From contig NZ_JAFCLN010000016.1 in the NCBI RefSeq assembly GCF_018129385.1, forward strand, positions 107,457-171,456: a stretch of DNA of 64,000 bases, written 5' to 3'. The stretch comes from Bradyrhizobium lablabi (GTDB lineage: Bacteria; Pseudomonadota; Alphaproteobacteria; Rhizobiales; Xanthobacteraceae). A model generated the notes under the pieces. That model did not search any database, had not been told where the DNA came from, and saw only the letters and a program-made list of their open reading frames with translations. Shown here piece after piece: positions 1-8,932 of the stretch (position 1 is the stretch's first letter; the number at the start of each line of letters is the position of its first letter). The translations under genes were made by a program, and so were the position numbers.

Positions 1-2
1 AC

Positions 3-914
3 ATGGTCCGACCTCCGGAGATCCCGCCCGAACTGCGCAGCCTCATGTCGGAGATCGGTCCGCGCTGGAGCGTCAATCGCCCGCAGAACATCGAGACCAT
101 GATCGAGCGGTTCAGCGACGTGTTGAAGCTGTCCCCGCGCGACGATATCGAAGCGAAGCGCAACTTGCCCTATGGACCTCATCCGCGGCAGGAGCTCGAC
201 GTCTATCGATCCGGCCGAACAACCGGGAAGCATGCCGCCGTCCTGTTCGTCCATGGTGGAGCGTTCATGGATGGACACCGCAACCGGACCGACATGGTCT
301 ATTCGAACGTGCCGGTATTTTTCGCGCGTCACGGTCTCGTCGGCATCAATGTCGGCTACCGGCTGGGTGATGAGGTCGGATATCCCGGCGCAACGGAGGA
401 CGTTGCAAGCGCGCTTCGCTGGACGCAAGCACATGCCGACGAGCTGAGCATAGATCTCAACCGCATCTTTCTGATGGGCCATTCCGCCGGCGCCGCCCAC
501 ACGGGGAGCTACGCTTACGACAAGAGGCGGCAGCCCGCAAACGGCCCTGGCCTCGCCGGCCATATCGTGCTGAGCGGCCGGGTGCGCGCGGAAAACCTGC
601 CCGAAAATCCGAACGGCGAAAAAGTCGTGCGGTACTACGGGACGAGTGATGCACGGCAGTTGGATGATTTCTCACCCGTTACGCATGTCGATGCCGACAG
701 CGTTCCCACGCTCGTGGCATGGGGCGAATATGAAAACCCGCTCCTCGACCTGCACTGCGCAGAACTTGTCTTTCGCCTCTCGCAGGCCAAGCGGCGCAGC
801 CCTCCAACGGTCTGGCTACGCGGCCACAACCACACCTCGACAATGGCGCATATCGGCACGGCCGACGAATTGCTGGGGCTTGCGATGCTGGATTTTATCG
901 ACCATCCCCGGTGA
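3..914 (+). CDS. alpha/beta hydrolase (esterase/lipase, HSL-like)
   Basis: The 303-residue product has an alpha/beta hydrolase fold. The oxyanion-hole motif HGGA is at residues 84-87, the nucleophile elbow GHSAGA is at 159-164 with Ser161, and the probable catalytic His lies in RGHNHT near residue 276. Members hydrolyse carboxylic esters or N-formyl groups (kynurenine-formamidase-like); the substrate cannot be read here. No signal peptide is seen, so it is probably cytoplasmic. The ATG lies two bases from the window edge, so an upstream start and the ribosome site cannot be judged. An EamA permease follows 72 nt downstream in the same direction. Confidence 0.8.
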   Translation: MVRPPEIPPELRSLMSEIGPRWSVNRPQNIETMIERFSDVLKLSPRDDIEAKRNLPYGPHPRQELDVYRSGRTTGKHAAVLFVHGGAFMDGHRNRTDMVYSNVPVFFARHGLVGINVGYRLGDEVGYPGATEDVASALRWTQAHADELSIDLNRIFLMGHSAGAAHTGSYAYDKRRQPANGPGLAGHIVLSGRVRAENLPENPNGEKVVRYYGTSDARQLDDFSPVTHVDADSVPTLVAWGEYENPLLDLHCAELVFRLSQAKRRSPPTVWLRGHNHTSTMAHIGTADELLGLAMLDFIDHPR

Positions 915-986
915 TGCCGCGCTGACCGCCGATATCTTGTGGCAAGGCCCGTGTCTGAGGATCGAATGGTCAGAACCGGATAATGC

Positions 987-1889
987 ATGAACCGCCCCGT
1001 ATCACATCGCGCTGCGGTCCTGGTGCTTGTCTCCGTCGTTCTCATGTGGGGGCTGACCTGGGTTGCGACCAAGCTCATCGTGCAACACGTCGCGCCGTTC
1101 TGGGTCACGGGAATCCGCTGCGCCCTTGCGAGCGTCGTGCTTCTCGGAATGCTCGTCTTTAGCCGGCAACTTGTCCTGCCGCGACGGGGCGACATTTCCG
1201 TCATCCTTAGTATCACGCTGCTGCACCTCGTCGGATTTTCGACACTCGTCAACTTTGGACTACAGCTCGTGCCGCTCGGCCGGTCCATCGTGCTGGGCTA
1301 TACCGTTCCGCTATGGGTGGCGCCTGGCGCCGCACTTTTTCTCGGCGAGCGCATGTCCAGGGGACAGAGCATCGGTGTCGCGCTGGGTCTTGCGGGCCTT
1401 GGCGTGATGTTCAATCCGTCATCGTTCGATTGGCACGACAAGAACGCGCTTCTCGGCAACGGGTGCCTGTTGCTGGCCGCTATCTCCTGGGCCGCAAATA
1501 TCATCTATGTCCGGGCACACCGATGGATTTCGACACCGTTCCAGCTCACGTTCTGGCAGACGCTGCTGGCCGCCATCATCTCGTCGATCATCGCTTTGGG
1601 CGTCGAGGGCGTGCCCACAATAGAGTGGACACCGCTATTGATCGGCGCATTCGCCTTCGCGGGGATTTTCGGAACGGCTTTCGCCTACTGGGCAATGGCT
1701 GTAGCAAATCGCAGCCTGCCGGCGGTGACCACCTCGCTGGTCTTGCTGGCGACACCCGTCGTGGGCGTCGTTTGTTCAAACGTGCTCTTTGACGAAGCCG
1801 TTACACCATCGCTCATAGTGGCCATGACGATGATCCTGGGCGGAATAGCTACCGGTGTGTTCAGTGCGGCACGATCCAGTTCATCATGA
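987..1889 (+). CDS. EamA/DMT-family transporter
   Basis: This 300-residue integral membrane protein has about ten hydrophobic segments arranged as two EamA repeats. The first begins at 'VLMWGLTWVATKLIV' and the second at 'GNGCLLLAAISWAANIIYV'. The length is normal for drug/metabolite exporters of the 10-TMS class, which move amino acids, nucleotide derivatives or drugs across the inner membrane. It lies 72 nt after the alpha/beta hydrolase on the same strand and may be co-transcribed with it. The substrate is not predictable. Confidence 0.85.
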   Translation: MNRPVSHRAAVLVLVSVVLMWGLTWVATKLIVQHVAPFWVTGIRCALASVVLLGMLVFSRQLVLPRRGDISVILSITLLHLVGFSTLVNFGLQLVPLGRSIVLGYTVPLWVAPGAALFLGERMSRGQSIGVALGLAGLGVMFNPSSFDWHDKNALLGNGCLLLAAISWAANIIYVRAHRWISTPFQLTFWQTLLAAIISSIIALGVEGVPTIEWTPLLIGAFAFAGIFGTAFAYWAMAVANRSLPAVTTSLVLLATPVVGVVCSNVLFDEAVTPSLIVAMTMILGGIATGVFSAARSSSS

Positions 1890-1981
1890 CCATTTTGAGC
1901 GGAGCGGCCATCGCAGCAGGTAGCGGCCAGTATGGCGTTTTCACTCAGCCAGCTACCCGAAGCGACGGCTTTTGAAATTTC

Positions 1982-2458
1982 CTAAATCGGATCGACCATC
2001 TCTCCGATCAAGGTGCAATCACTGAAGGAAGCACCCGTGTCGGATTTTTCAAGTTCGACGAATGGAAACCTTCCCTGACCCACCAGCCATTGGGTCTCGA
2101 CATCCACGGTCGCGTGAAAAAATGTATTCGGGGAGACGGCCGGATCTTTGATCATGGTCAATGGAAGATGGCGGCTGATCGCGGAACCACCACCGGATGT
2201 CGCTGCAATATTGAGGGCCGCTCTTAGCATCGGCTTTGCACTGATAAATGTGCAATGCACCTTGCGGATCATAACGAGCTTGTTTGCCGGCAACTGGGAG
2301 AAATACATTCGGCAGAAGGTTGGGTTGCATGCGAGGGCATCCTGCACAACCGTTTCGTCGTAGTACTTGCCATACTGGAGCGCCACCGAGTGCGCCTGGC
2401 TTCCGGCGACAAGGCCGATTGCAACGGCAGCGAATGGAAGAAAACGTGTAAAGTTCAT
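1982..2458 (-). CDS. small secreted hypothetical protein
   Basis: A 158-residue protein. The chosen ATG (MNFTRFLPF) has GGAG about seven bases upstream and opens a clear Sec signal peptide (hydrophobic 'FAAVAIGLVAG' followed by an A-H-S-V-A cleavage region). A longer reading frame would bury the signal. The mature part has cysteines in CNPTFCRMYF, HCTF and DCTL, which suggests disulfides in the periplasm. I recognise no family. It faces the EamA gene tail to tail and is alone on its strand. The function is unknown. Confidence 0.6.
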   Translation of the reverse strand: MNFTRFLPFAAVAIGLVAGSQAHSVALQYGKYYDETVVQDALACNPTFCRMYFSQLPANKLVMIRKVHCTFISAKPMLRAALNIAATSGGGSAISRHLPLTMIKDPAVSPNTFFHATVDVETQWLVGQGRFPFVELEKSDTGASFSDCTLIGEMVDPI

Positions 2459-2791
2459 TTCGGGCTCCATTGTTAAAGTAGAGGTACATTCCAATCGGAA
2501 TGCCAGATCGCGTCAATCTGAGCGGATGCGAAATAAAGCCACGGGGCAGCGATCCATCTCACGACCATGCCGGTCGTCCGACCACCGGCGAAGCGCGATG
2601 TCTGGATGCGAAGGAGCTGCACCGGCCGTGGACGATGTACGGGGATGATGCTGGCGCTGGAAAAGATTGTGGCGCAGAGTTTCAGGGGCGGCGCTTAAGG
2701 CCTCGCACCGCGACTGGCCGTACCGACATGCCCCTTCTGTGATTGCTGCGAGGGCCTCTCACCCTTAGCTGCTTGAACGCATGAATGGCCC
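2459..2791. other. non-coding gap, nothing convincing
   Basis: The region between the secreted protein and the tRNA fragment carries overlapping short frames on the plus strand with no ribosome site, no domain and atypical residue composition. I see no promoter, repeat or RNA gene in it. Confidence 0.4.
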
Positions 2792-2840
2792 GGTCAGCGC
2801 ACCAGGCTTCGAACCCGGGACCCGCTGATCAAGATTCAGC
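2792..2840 (-). pseudogene. 3' fragment of tRNA-Lys(CTT), probable att scar
   Basis: Read on the minus strand, a 5-bp stem GCTGA/TCAGC encloses a 7-nt anticodon loop ATCTTGA (anticodon CTT). It is followed by a T-arm CCGGG-TTCGAAG-CCTGG and an acceptor 3' strand TGCGCTG with ACC at the end. This resembles the 3' half of an alphaproteobacterial tRNA-Lys. The D-arm and 5' acceptor are absent, the last base of CCA is not kept, and loop positions 32 and 37 are changed, so it is not a functional tRNA. Such 3' tRNA pieces are typical residues of integrase attachment sites. It sits just past the end of the nine-gene ABC-importer operon. Confidence 0.6.
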
Positions 2841-2899
2841 AGGTCCAAAGATAGCGATCCGGTGCTTGATTCGTATGCGTCTCGAAAAATTACCGTCGC

Positions 2900-3184
2900 T
2901 CAAAAACCTCGCAATGCCTTCTCATGCGCGATCGCCTGCTCCAGGGAATTCAGCAGGCTTTGAACGTCCGCAATGTCCTGCGCGCGCCCGAGAAACACCA
3001 CGGGATAGGTCATCACGTCCTGCGCCAGGTATCGACGCTTGTCGATTAACATCTGGCGCAGCTTCTCGAGGTTCTCGATCGGATCGCCGAACGTCGCCTC
3101 GCCGAAATCGTCGGTCGGCCGCGCGTAACCGGATGTATCCGCCAATGTGTCATATTGCTCGGGCGCCGGTGGCTTCTGGAACAT
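2900..3184 (-). CDS. hypothetical protein, last gene of the importer operon
   Basis: A 94-residue soluble protein with an acidic, Pro-rich N-terminus and a helical C-terminal half (about residues 35-92). A signal peptide and membrane segment are absent. The start is preceded by a GAAAGG-like site. It begins 27 nt after the flavin monooxygenase stop, on the same strand, so it is very probably co-transcribed. I do not recognise the family. A small partner or regulator of the monooxygenase is possible but is only inference from position. Confidence 0.6.
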   Translation of the reverse strand: MFQKPPAPEQYDTLADTSGYARPTDDFGEATFGDPIENLEKLRQMLIDKRRYLAQDVMTYPVVFLGRAQDIADVQSLLNSLEQAIAHEKALRGF

Positions 3185-3211
3185 GATTTGACCTTTCTCA
3201 GGTGGATGCCG

Positions 3212-4363
3212 TCACACGGCATTGGAAAGTGGAAGCTTCAGCGCCCTGAAATCGGGCATGTCGAAGTGCATGTTGGGAATGTCGGCGCTCAGCAGGGGGC
3301 GCAGCGCCGGATCGCTGAAGAAGATATCGTTCTTGGGATCCAGCCGCCCCTCGGTGATCCCTTCGGCGAACTTCTGGGTGAAATGAACCAGCGGCCGGAT
3401 TTTGGTTTCCCAGGCCGTGAGCGCGTCCGATAGCGGACCGCTCAACAGATCGGTGGCGCCCAGCGAATAGGCCGTCATCATCGCCGAGTTCGCCCCCTGG
3501 CCCAGCGCCGGGGTCATGCCATGCGCGGCATCGCCGATCAGGACGCATTTTCCGTAATGCCAGGCAGGCGGAAAGATCGAGTGATACTCGTCATAATGCC
3601 CGCTCGAACCGACCCGGTCGATATACCGCCCGAGTGTCGGAAACGTAGCTTTCCACAGCGCCGGATCGATCGGCATTTGCAGCGCTTCCGGATCCGACAA
3701 CAACGCTACCAGGATCATGTACATCGTATGCGACGAGCAGGGCAGAAGCCCGATACGGCGTCCGCTTGGATCGTTGTACTCCGTCGCGACGCGGTCATTT
3801 CCATCGGGGAAGTCGCCGGGATGGATTGGAATGAGCAACCTGATCGCACCCTTGCGATGCTTGCCCAGTGGAAGCGAGCCCGCGACCGACTTCCTGACGA
3901 CCGAATGGATGCCGTCGGCGGCAACGATGAGGTCGGCTTCAAGCCGGCGCCCGCCCTCGAGATGCAGAACGCCTTCACGCTCGGCGCCGACAGCCCTGGA
4001 GCCGGTTTCGATTTTCACGCCGGCCTTGGCCGCCGCCTCCGCCAGCGGATCGACCAGCGCCTGACGCTGGAACATCACGATGCGGCCACCGGTTGCCGTA
4101 AAGGGCTCGTATTCGTGCGTCTGCTGGCCGGAGCTCAGCCTAATGATCCATTTGTTGAGCTGGTGTCCGCGCTTCTGGATGGCGTCCCCGAGCCCGAGCG
4201 CTTCAAGGATGCGCAGTCCATTCTCGAATATCGGCAGTCCGTTGCCACCCGCCCGCAGCGCGTCGCTTCGCTCGTGCAGCCTGACCGACCATCCACGTTT
4301 GGCGAGTTGAATGCTTGCGACAAGGCCCGCAACGCCGCCGCCGACGATTTCCGCAGCAGGCAT
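3212..4363 (-). CDS. FAD-dependent aromatic-ring-type monooxygenase
   Basis: A 383-residue class A flavoprotein monooxygenase. The N-terminal dinucleotide-binding motif GGGVAG is at residues 8-13, followed by an acidic beta2 end (LHERSD). The FAD-ribityl motif 'IGDAAHGMTPALGQGAN' lies near residue 290. The family (salicylate hydroxylase, 6-hydroxynicotinate 3-monooxygenase and relatives) hydroxylates aromatic or heteroaromatic acids with NAD(P)H and O2. The ATG at 4363 shares one base with the cupin stop (TAATG), giving strong translational coupling. Longer frames upstream are shadows of the cupin gene. Its place in an ABC-importer operon suggests it acts on the imported compound. The substrate is unknown. 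Confidence 0.85.
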   Translation of the reverse strand: MPAAEIVGGGVAGLVASIQLAKRGWSVRLHERSDALRAGGNGLPIFENGLRILEALGLGDAIQKRGHQLNKWIIRLSSGQQTHEYEPFTATGGRIVMFQRQALVDPLAEAAAKAGVKIETGSRAVGAEREGVLHLEGGRRLEADLIVAADGIHSVVRKSVAGSLPLGKHRKGAIRLLIPIHPGDFPDGNDRVATEYNDPSGRRIGLLPCSSHTMYMILVALLSDPEALQMPIDPALWKATFPTLGRYIDRVGSSGHYDEYHSIFPPAWHYGKCVLIGDAAHGMTPALGQGANSAMMTAYSLGATDLLSGPLSDALTAWETKIRPLVHFTQKFAEGITEGRLDPKNDIFFSDPALRPLLSADIPNMHFDMPDFRALKLPLSNAV

Positions 4364-4881
4364 TATTGCACGCCTCCGAGCGCATCGTGCCATATTTGCG
4401 GAAGAGATCCGGCCGCGCCTTCGACGGGATCGAACACCGGAATGGGCACGCGCCGGGAGCGTTCGACCATCCGGCCGTACTCCTCGACATAGCCCAGCCG
4501 GAAGTCGTGGATGGCGTGGCCAAGCGGGAATGCGCCGGTCAGGCGCAAATCTTCGGTGATGGATTCGCCGAAATGTCCGACGCCGGCGGGGATCACCACG
4601 AAGTCCCCCATTGTCATGGTGATCTGCACGCCCTCGGGACCGCCGAACCGCCCTACCAGCGTGCCGCGCGTGACCGCGATCAATTCGTGCGTATCGCTGT
4701 GGAAATGGTGGCGCGGATACATTCCAAAGGAGCTGTGCCAGTCCGTCGGCCACTCGTTCTGCCGAAAATGGTCTTCCAGCTCGAGCGGCCGCATCTCGAA
4801 GGCCTGCCGGTAGATCAGGACCGGCAGACGCGAATTCGGAATCCGTCCATTGCCTTTCAGCACGTAGGTTTCGATGTCCAT
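4363..4881 (-). CDS. YjlB-like cupin protein
   Basis: A 172-residue double-stranded beta-helix protein. The opening 'IPNSRLPVLIYRQA' resembles YjlB-type cupins. Cupin motif 1 is in 'HHFHSDTHELIAVTRG' (metal-ligand His and Glu) and motif 2 in 'GDFVVIPAGVGHFG'. The start ATG at 4881 is preceded by GGGAGGAG; the earlier in-frame codon lacks such a site. The gene lies between the TetR regulator and the flavin monooxygenase and overlaps the latter by one base. It may be a metal-dependent dioxygenase or isomerase acting after ring hydroxylation, or a sensor; this is inferred from context only. Confidence 0.75.
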   Translation of the reverse strand: MDIETYVLKGNGRIPNSRLPVLIYRQAFEMRPLELEDHFRQNEWPTDWHSSFGMYPRHHFHSDTHELIAVTRGTLVGRFGGPEGVQITMTMGDFVVIPAGVGHFGESITEDLRLTGAFPLGHAIHDFRLGYVEEYGRMVERSRRVPIPVFDPVEGAAGSLPQIWHDALGGVQ

Positions 4882-4961
4882 CAAAAGCTCCTCCCAAAGC
4901 ATCTGCCTCCGCCGGAGCGGAAGCGCGACGGCGTTACCGCGCGGTGGCCGGCCCTATCAGC

Positions 4962-5636
4962 TCAGCCGGAACTGCGCATCGTGAGACCGTCGAGAAAGAT
5001 GTCGATGCCGTCTGCATAAACCTGCTCGATCGTCCGCTCGTAGATCGTCGTCCGGCCCGCCACCGCGAGGTACGCGTTGCCCATCCATTGCCCCCACAGG
5101 GAGAGCGTGGCGGCGCGCGCGTCGATCGGCCGGGCCTCCCCCCGCGCAATTCCCAGCTTGATCGCCTCCTCGATCGTCAGGATGCCGTCGTTGAGCCGCT
5201 CGCTGATCTTGGCGGCGGCATCGGGCGGCAAGGTCTCCTTGCGGCCGGGCATGAAGAAGAACGACAGCGTCGTGAAGTACTCGGGATGGACGCGGAAGAA
5301 ATTCATGTAGGACGTCGACATCCGGAACAGGTTGTTGCGCACCGAGTCGTTGCGGTCGAACGATGTCGTCAGCATCGTGATCATCGCATCGAGGTCGCGC
5401 AGCAGCAGCTCCGTGTACACCTCCTGCTTGCTCTTGAAATACAGATAGATCGTCGCCCGCGAGATGCCGGCGGTATCCGCGATGTCGTCCATCGTGACCG
5501 AAGCATATTCGCCCGCGAGAAAGATCTGCTTCGCAGCATCCAGTATCTCCGCGCGCCGGCGCACGATCCGCTTCGAGCGGCGGCGTTCTCTCGTCGCCTC
5601 CGGATTTCGCTTGCGATCAGATTCCAAGATAGGCAC
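4962..5636 (-). CDS. TetR/AcrR-family transcriptional regulator
   Basis: A 224-residue regulator with an N-terminal TetR helix-turn-helix at about residues 28-75 ('ILDAAKQIFLAGEYASVTMDD' followed by 'GISRATIYLYFKSKQEVY') after a basic leader. The C-terminal helical half would bind ligand. The start overlaps the end of the upstream ATPase gene by 20 nt, so it is embedded in the importer operon. Such embedded TetR proteins usually repress their own operon and are released by the substrate. The 14-bp inverted repeat at 10425-10465 is the best operator candidate. Confidence 0.85.
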   Translation of the reverse strand: MPILESDRKRNPEATRERRRSKRIVRRRAEILDAAKQIFLAGEYASVTMDDIADTAGISRATIYLYFKSKQEVYTELLLRDLDAMITMLTTSFDRNDSVRNNLFRMSTSYMNFFRVHPEYFTTLSFFFMPGRKETLPPDAAAKISERLNDGILTIEEAIKLGIARGEARPIDARAATLSLWGQWMGNAYLAVAGRTTIYERTIEQVYADGIDIFLDGLTMRSSG

Positions 5637-6321
5637 GCCTCAATCCATCGTCCTGAAGAAGAGTAGCGCCGAGACCCTGCATGGCGCTCCGTCCGCTTTC
5701 CAGCACATACGCGTAATCGGCCGTTTCGAGCGCGTGCACGACCTGCTGCTCGACGAGCAGGATCGGCACGCCCTGGTCCCGAATCGTCTTCACCAGCTTG
5801 AATACTTCTTCGACCAGCATCGGCGCCAGCCCGAGCGTCGGCTCATCCAGCATCAACAGGCGCGGACACGACATCAGCCCGCGCCCGATGGCGCACATCT
5901 GCTGCTCGCCTCCGGACAAGGTGCCGGCCAGTTGGTCGCGCCGTTCCGCCAGGCGCGGCAACAGGTCGAAGATGAACTCGAGCTGCTGCTTGCGCCGGCC
6001 GCGCGCGGCCTTGCCGTACGCGCCGATTTCCAGGTTTTCCAGCACGCTCATGAATGGAAACAGCCGGCGTCCCTCCGGGACGTGGATCAGGCCCTGCTCG
6101 ACGATCTGGTGCGGCGCCAGCCGCGAAATGTCCTTGCCGTCGAACTCGATGCTGCCGTCCCGGTTTTTGACCAGCGCCGAGATCGCGGAAAGAGTGGTCG
6201 TCTTCCCTGCCCCGTTGCCGCCGACCAGGCCGACGATCTGCCCCGCCCCGACATCGAGCGAGAGCTGCTCGACGGCCCGGACGTCACCAAAATTCACATT
6301 GAGGTCGCGAACGCGCAGCAT
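5617..6321 (-). CDS. livF: branched-chain-amino-acid-type ABC transporter ATPase (LivF)
   Basis: A 234-residue ATP-binding subunit. It has Walker A 'GGNGAGKTT', the signature 'LSGGEQQ', Walker B 'LLMLDEPTLGLAP' and the 'PILLVEQQV' H-loop region, which is the LivF form. With LivG it powers uptake through the LivHM permease. It starts three bases after the livG stop. The short 'LGI' C-terminus is usual for LivF. The real substrate may be an aromatic acid rather than an amino acid, given the monooxygenase downstream; this is inference. Confidence 0.9.
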   Translation of the reverse strand: MLRVRDLNVNFGDVRAVEQLSLDVGAGQIVGLVGGNGAGKTTTLSAISALVKNRDGSIEFDGKDISRLAPHQIVEQGLIHVPEGRRLFPFMSVLENLEIGAYGKAARGRRKQQLEFIFDLLPRLAERRDQLAGTLSGGEQQMCAIGRGLMSCPRLLMLDEPTLGLAPMLVEEVFKLVKTIRDQGVPILLVEQQVVHALETADYAYVLESGRSAMQGLGATLLQDDGLRRAYLGI

Positions 6322-6324
6322 CGC

Positions 6325-7056
6325 CTAGCTCCCGATCGCCGCGAAGTTGGGACCAAGATACGCCGACAGCACGACGGGATCGCGCGTGACCTCGGCAGGC
6401 GTTCCCGTCGCGATCGGCCGGCCGTTTTGCAGCACCAGAATGTGATCCGAAAGCTGCATCACCGCGCTCATGTGATGCTCGATGACCACGAGCGCGATCC
6501 CTCGTTCCCGCAGCCGCCGGATGAAGCCGATCATCTTCTTGACTTCGATCGGGATCAGGCCGCCCATGACCTCGTCGAGCAAGAGCGCGCGAGGCGACGT
6601 CGCGAGAACCTTGGCCATCTCCAGCCGCTTGCGGTCGCCGATCGGCAATTGCCCGGCATACACGTCGCAAAGCGCGGACATGTCGAGTTCATCCAGCACC
6701 TGCCGGGCAATCTCACGCGCGGCGTCGATCGACCGGGCACGAAGCATCGCTCCCATCACGACATTGTCGAGCACGCTCAGGCCGCGAAACGGTTGCACGA
6801 TCTGGAATGTCCGTGCGAGGCCGGTCCGGCATCGGCTCTCCGGCGACATGCTTCCCAAATCGTGGTCGTCGAGCGACACCGAGCCGATGTCCGGCTTGAT
6901 AAAGCCGGTCAGCAGATTGAATACCGTGGTCTTGCCCGCGCCGTTCGGCCCGATAATGGAGAGAATCTCGCCGGGACGCGCCTCGAAGCTGACATCCTTG
7001 ACCGCCGTCAAGCCGCCGAAGCGCTTCGTCAAATCCTTTGCCTTCAGGACCGCCAC
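6325..7056 (-). CDS. livG: branched-chain-amino-acid-type ABC transporter ATPase (LivG)
   Basis: A 243-residue ATPase of the LivG class with Walker A 'GPNGAGKTTVFNLLTGF', a characteristic LivG insertion ('ARTFQIVQPFRGLSV'), Walker B 'ALLLDEVMGGL' and 'ALVVIEHHM'. The usual signature is degenerate: the sequence at this point reads 'QLPIGDRKRLEMAKVLA' where LSxGxQ is expected, a substitution common in LivG proteins. The GTG start at 7056 has AGGAGA six bases upstream and lies inside the end of livM (13-nt overlap). Confidence 0.88.
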   Translation of the reverse strand: MAVLKAKDLTKRFGGLTAVKDVSFEARPGEILSIIGPNGAGKTTVFNLLTGFIKPDIGSVSLDDHDLGSMSPESRCRTGLARTFQIVQPFRGLSVLDNVVMGAMLRARSIDAAREIARQVLDELDMSALCDVYAGQLPIGDRKRLEMAKVLATSPRALLLDEVMGGLIPIEVKKMIGFIRRLRERGIALVVIEHHMSAVMQLSDHILVLQNGRPIATGTPAEVTRDPVVLSAYLGPNFAAIGS

Positions 7057-8018
7057 GCTGCTCTCCTTTTCAGGAACGCGTGCGTCAAGGGTCCAAGCCC
7101 GTTCGGGGCGGCCATCAACACCAGGATGACGATCGCGGCATAGGCAAGTTGCGTCAGGCCGGAGATTTGATCGCCAAGATAGACCTGCATGACGACCGAC
7201 ACGATCGACACCAGAAGCGCGCCGACGATCGGGCCGTATGCCGTGCCCAGCCCTCCGACGATCGCCATCAGCGCAAAGTTGAGCGAGAGGTTCAGGCCCA
7301 TCACGCTATCGGGATCGACATACAGGTAATACTGCGCATGCACCGTCCCGCAGATGCTGATCAGCCCGGCGGAGAGCGCGAATACCCCGATGCGGAGCGG
7401 CAAGGTACGAATGCCGAGCGCGCGGGCAGCGTCATGGTTTTCCCGGAACGCGACCAGCCCATAGCCGACCTTGCTGGCGGCGATCAGGCGCGTAATGACG
7501 TAGAACACGATCACGAGTGCCAGCGCGATGTAGGTGTAGACCATCTTGTCGGCGAAGATCAGGTTCGCCGGGTTCGGCCGAAGCGGTATCGCCAGGCCCG
7601 ACGCCCCGCCGGTGAAATCGCGCAAATTGATGGCGCTTATGTGCACGACGGCGCCGAAGGCAAGCGTCGACATCACGAAGAACGAGCCCTTCAGCCGCAT
7701 GGTGACGGCACCCAGGAACACCGCGCAGATCGCGCTGACAATTGCGCCGAGCCACATTCCAATGAGCGGGCTGATCCCCGCCTTCAGGAAGAGAATCGTC
7801 GAGACATAGGCGCCAATGCCGTAGAAGGCCGCATGGCCCAGCGAGAGCTGGCCCGCATATCCCCCGCTCAAATTCCAGGCGAGCGATGCGGCGGCGCTCA
7901 GAAACGCCAGGGTCAGGGCCGCCACAAGGAATGCGTCGGAAAAGACCAGCGGCAAGGCGGCCAGCGCGGCGAAGCCGGCAATGGGCGGCAGGAGCGCGGA
8001 GAGCGGAGAATTCGTCAC
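7044..8018 (-). CDS. livM: branched-chain-amino-acid-type ABC transporter permease (LivM)
   Basis: A 324-residue inner-membrane permease with about nine hydrophobic segments and the LivM signatures 'GYAGQLSLGHAAFYGIGAY', 'FRENHDAARALGI' and 'GGLGTAYGPIVGALL'. The start is a GTG that overlaps the livH stop in a GTGA tetranucleotide. A longer open frame reaching 9026 is a shadow of livH and was rejected. The ATP-binding-protein coupling loop is the 'FRENHDAARALGI' segment. Confidence 0.88.
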   Translation of the reverse strand: MTNSPLSALLPPIAGFAALAALPLVFSDAFLVAALTLAFLSAAASLAWNLSGGYAGQLSLGHAAFYGIGAYVSTILFLKAGISPLIGMWLGAIVSAICAVFLGAVTMRLKGSFFVMSTLAFGAVVHISAINLRDFTGGASGLAIPLRPNPANLIFADKMVYTYIALALVIVFYVITRLIAASKVGYGLVAFRENHDAARALGIRTLPLRIGVFALSAGLISICGTVHAQYYLYVDPDSVMGLNLSLNFALMAIVGGLGTAYGPIVGALLVSIVSVVMQVYLGDQISGLTQLAYAAIVILVLMAAPNGLGPLTHAFLKRRAAWRS

Positions 8019-8899
8019 GTGACATCCATGACTTCGGCGCCCTTGCGGCCGAGCAAGCCGTTGGGACGCAAGGCAAGCACGACCATGAAGAGCACGAAGT
8101 AAACGAGCTGCTTCAGTTCTCCTCCTGCAAAATATCCCGTGAAAGACTCCACGACGCCGATCAGAAGGCCGGCGATGACAGCGCCTGCTATGCTTCCCAT
8201 CCCGCCGAGCACAACGATGACGAATGAAATGAGGATCATGTCGGCGCCGGTATAGGGATTTACCGGATACAACGGGGAGAGAAGAACGCCCGCCGCGCCG
8301 ACCAACGCACAACCGAGCGCGAATGTGACCGCGTAGATCCAGTCGACATTGATGCCGACCAGGCGCGCCGAACGGCGGTCTTGCGCCGTGGCGCGTATCG
8401 CACTCCCCATGTAGGTGTACTTCAGGAAAGCGGCGAGGCCGCCGGCCAGCGCCAGCGCCACCACAAAGACCGCGACACGCAGCCAGGACACGTAGAGCGG
8501 CCCGATCTGGAACGCGGCGGTCGCGTAAGACGTCCGGACGGTTCGAAAGTCGGACGTGAACAGCGTCAGCAGCAGGTTCTGCAGGAACAGCGACAGGGCG
8601 AAGGTCACAAACACCTGGACGACATGAGGCGCCTCGAGCGTCGGACGGATCAACAGGCGCTCGGTCAGGAGCCCGAGGACGAACAGCAGGGGTACGACCG
8701 CGATACTGGCGACAAAGGGATCGATGCCGACGCGCTGGAACATGAAGTAGGTCAGGTACATCGCGATCGTCAGGTACTCGCCATGGGCAAAGTTCACGAC
8801 GCGCAGGACGCCGAAGACCAGCGTCAAGCCGACGCTGATCAACGCGTACACTCCGCCGATAAACAGGCCGGACAGAGCGAGCTGAACGTAAATGTCCAT
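8015..8899 (-). CDS. livH: branched-chain-amino-acid-type ABC transporter permease (LivH)
   Basis: A 294-residue LivH-type permease with about eight membrane helices. Diagnostic pieces are 'GLFIGGVYALISVGLTLVFGV' split around residue 15, 'NFAHGEYLTI', the coupling-loop segment 'RATAQDRRSARLVGI', and 'GGMGSIAGAVIAGLLIGVVE'. It lies 33 nt after the binding-protein gene and overlaps livM by four bases. It forms the translocation pore with LivM. Confidence 0.9.
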   Translation of the reverse strand: MDIYVQLALSGLFIGGVYALISVGLTLVFGVLRVVNFAHGEYLTIAMYLTYFMFQRVGIDPFVASIAVVPLLFVLGLLTERLLIRPTLEAPHVVQVFVTFALSLFLQNLLLTLFTSDFRTVRTSYATAAFQIGPLYVSWLRVAVFVVALALAGGLAAFLKYTYMGSAIRATAQDRRSARLVGINVDWIYAVTFALGCALVGAAGVLLSPLYPVNPYTGADMILISFVIVVLGGMGSIAGAVIAGLLIGVVESFTGYFAGGELKQLVYFVLFMVVLALRPNGLLGRKGAEVMDVT

Positions 8900-8932
8900 G
8901 CGCGTACCTGGGGTCGCTGCCTTGGTCGCGCG

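Noticed and set aside
3212..4897. 561-codon frame extending the flavin monooxygenase upstream
   Set aside because: The N-terminal part is a shadow of the cupin gene; the GxGxxG motif begins right after the ATG at 4363.
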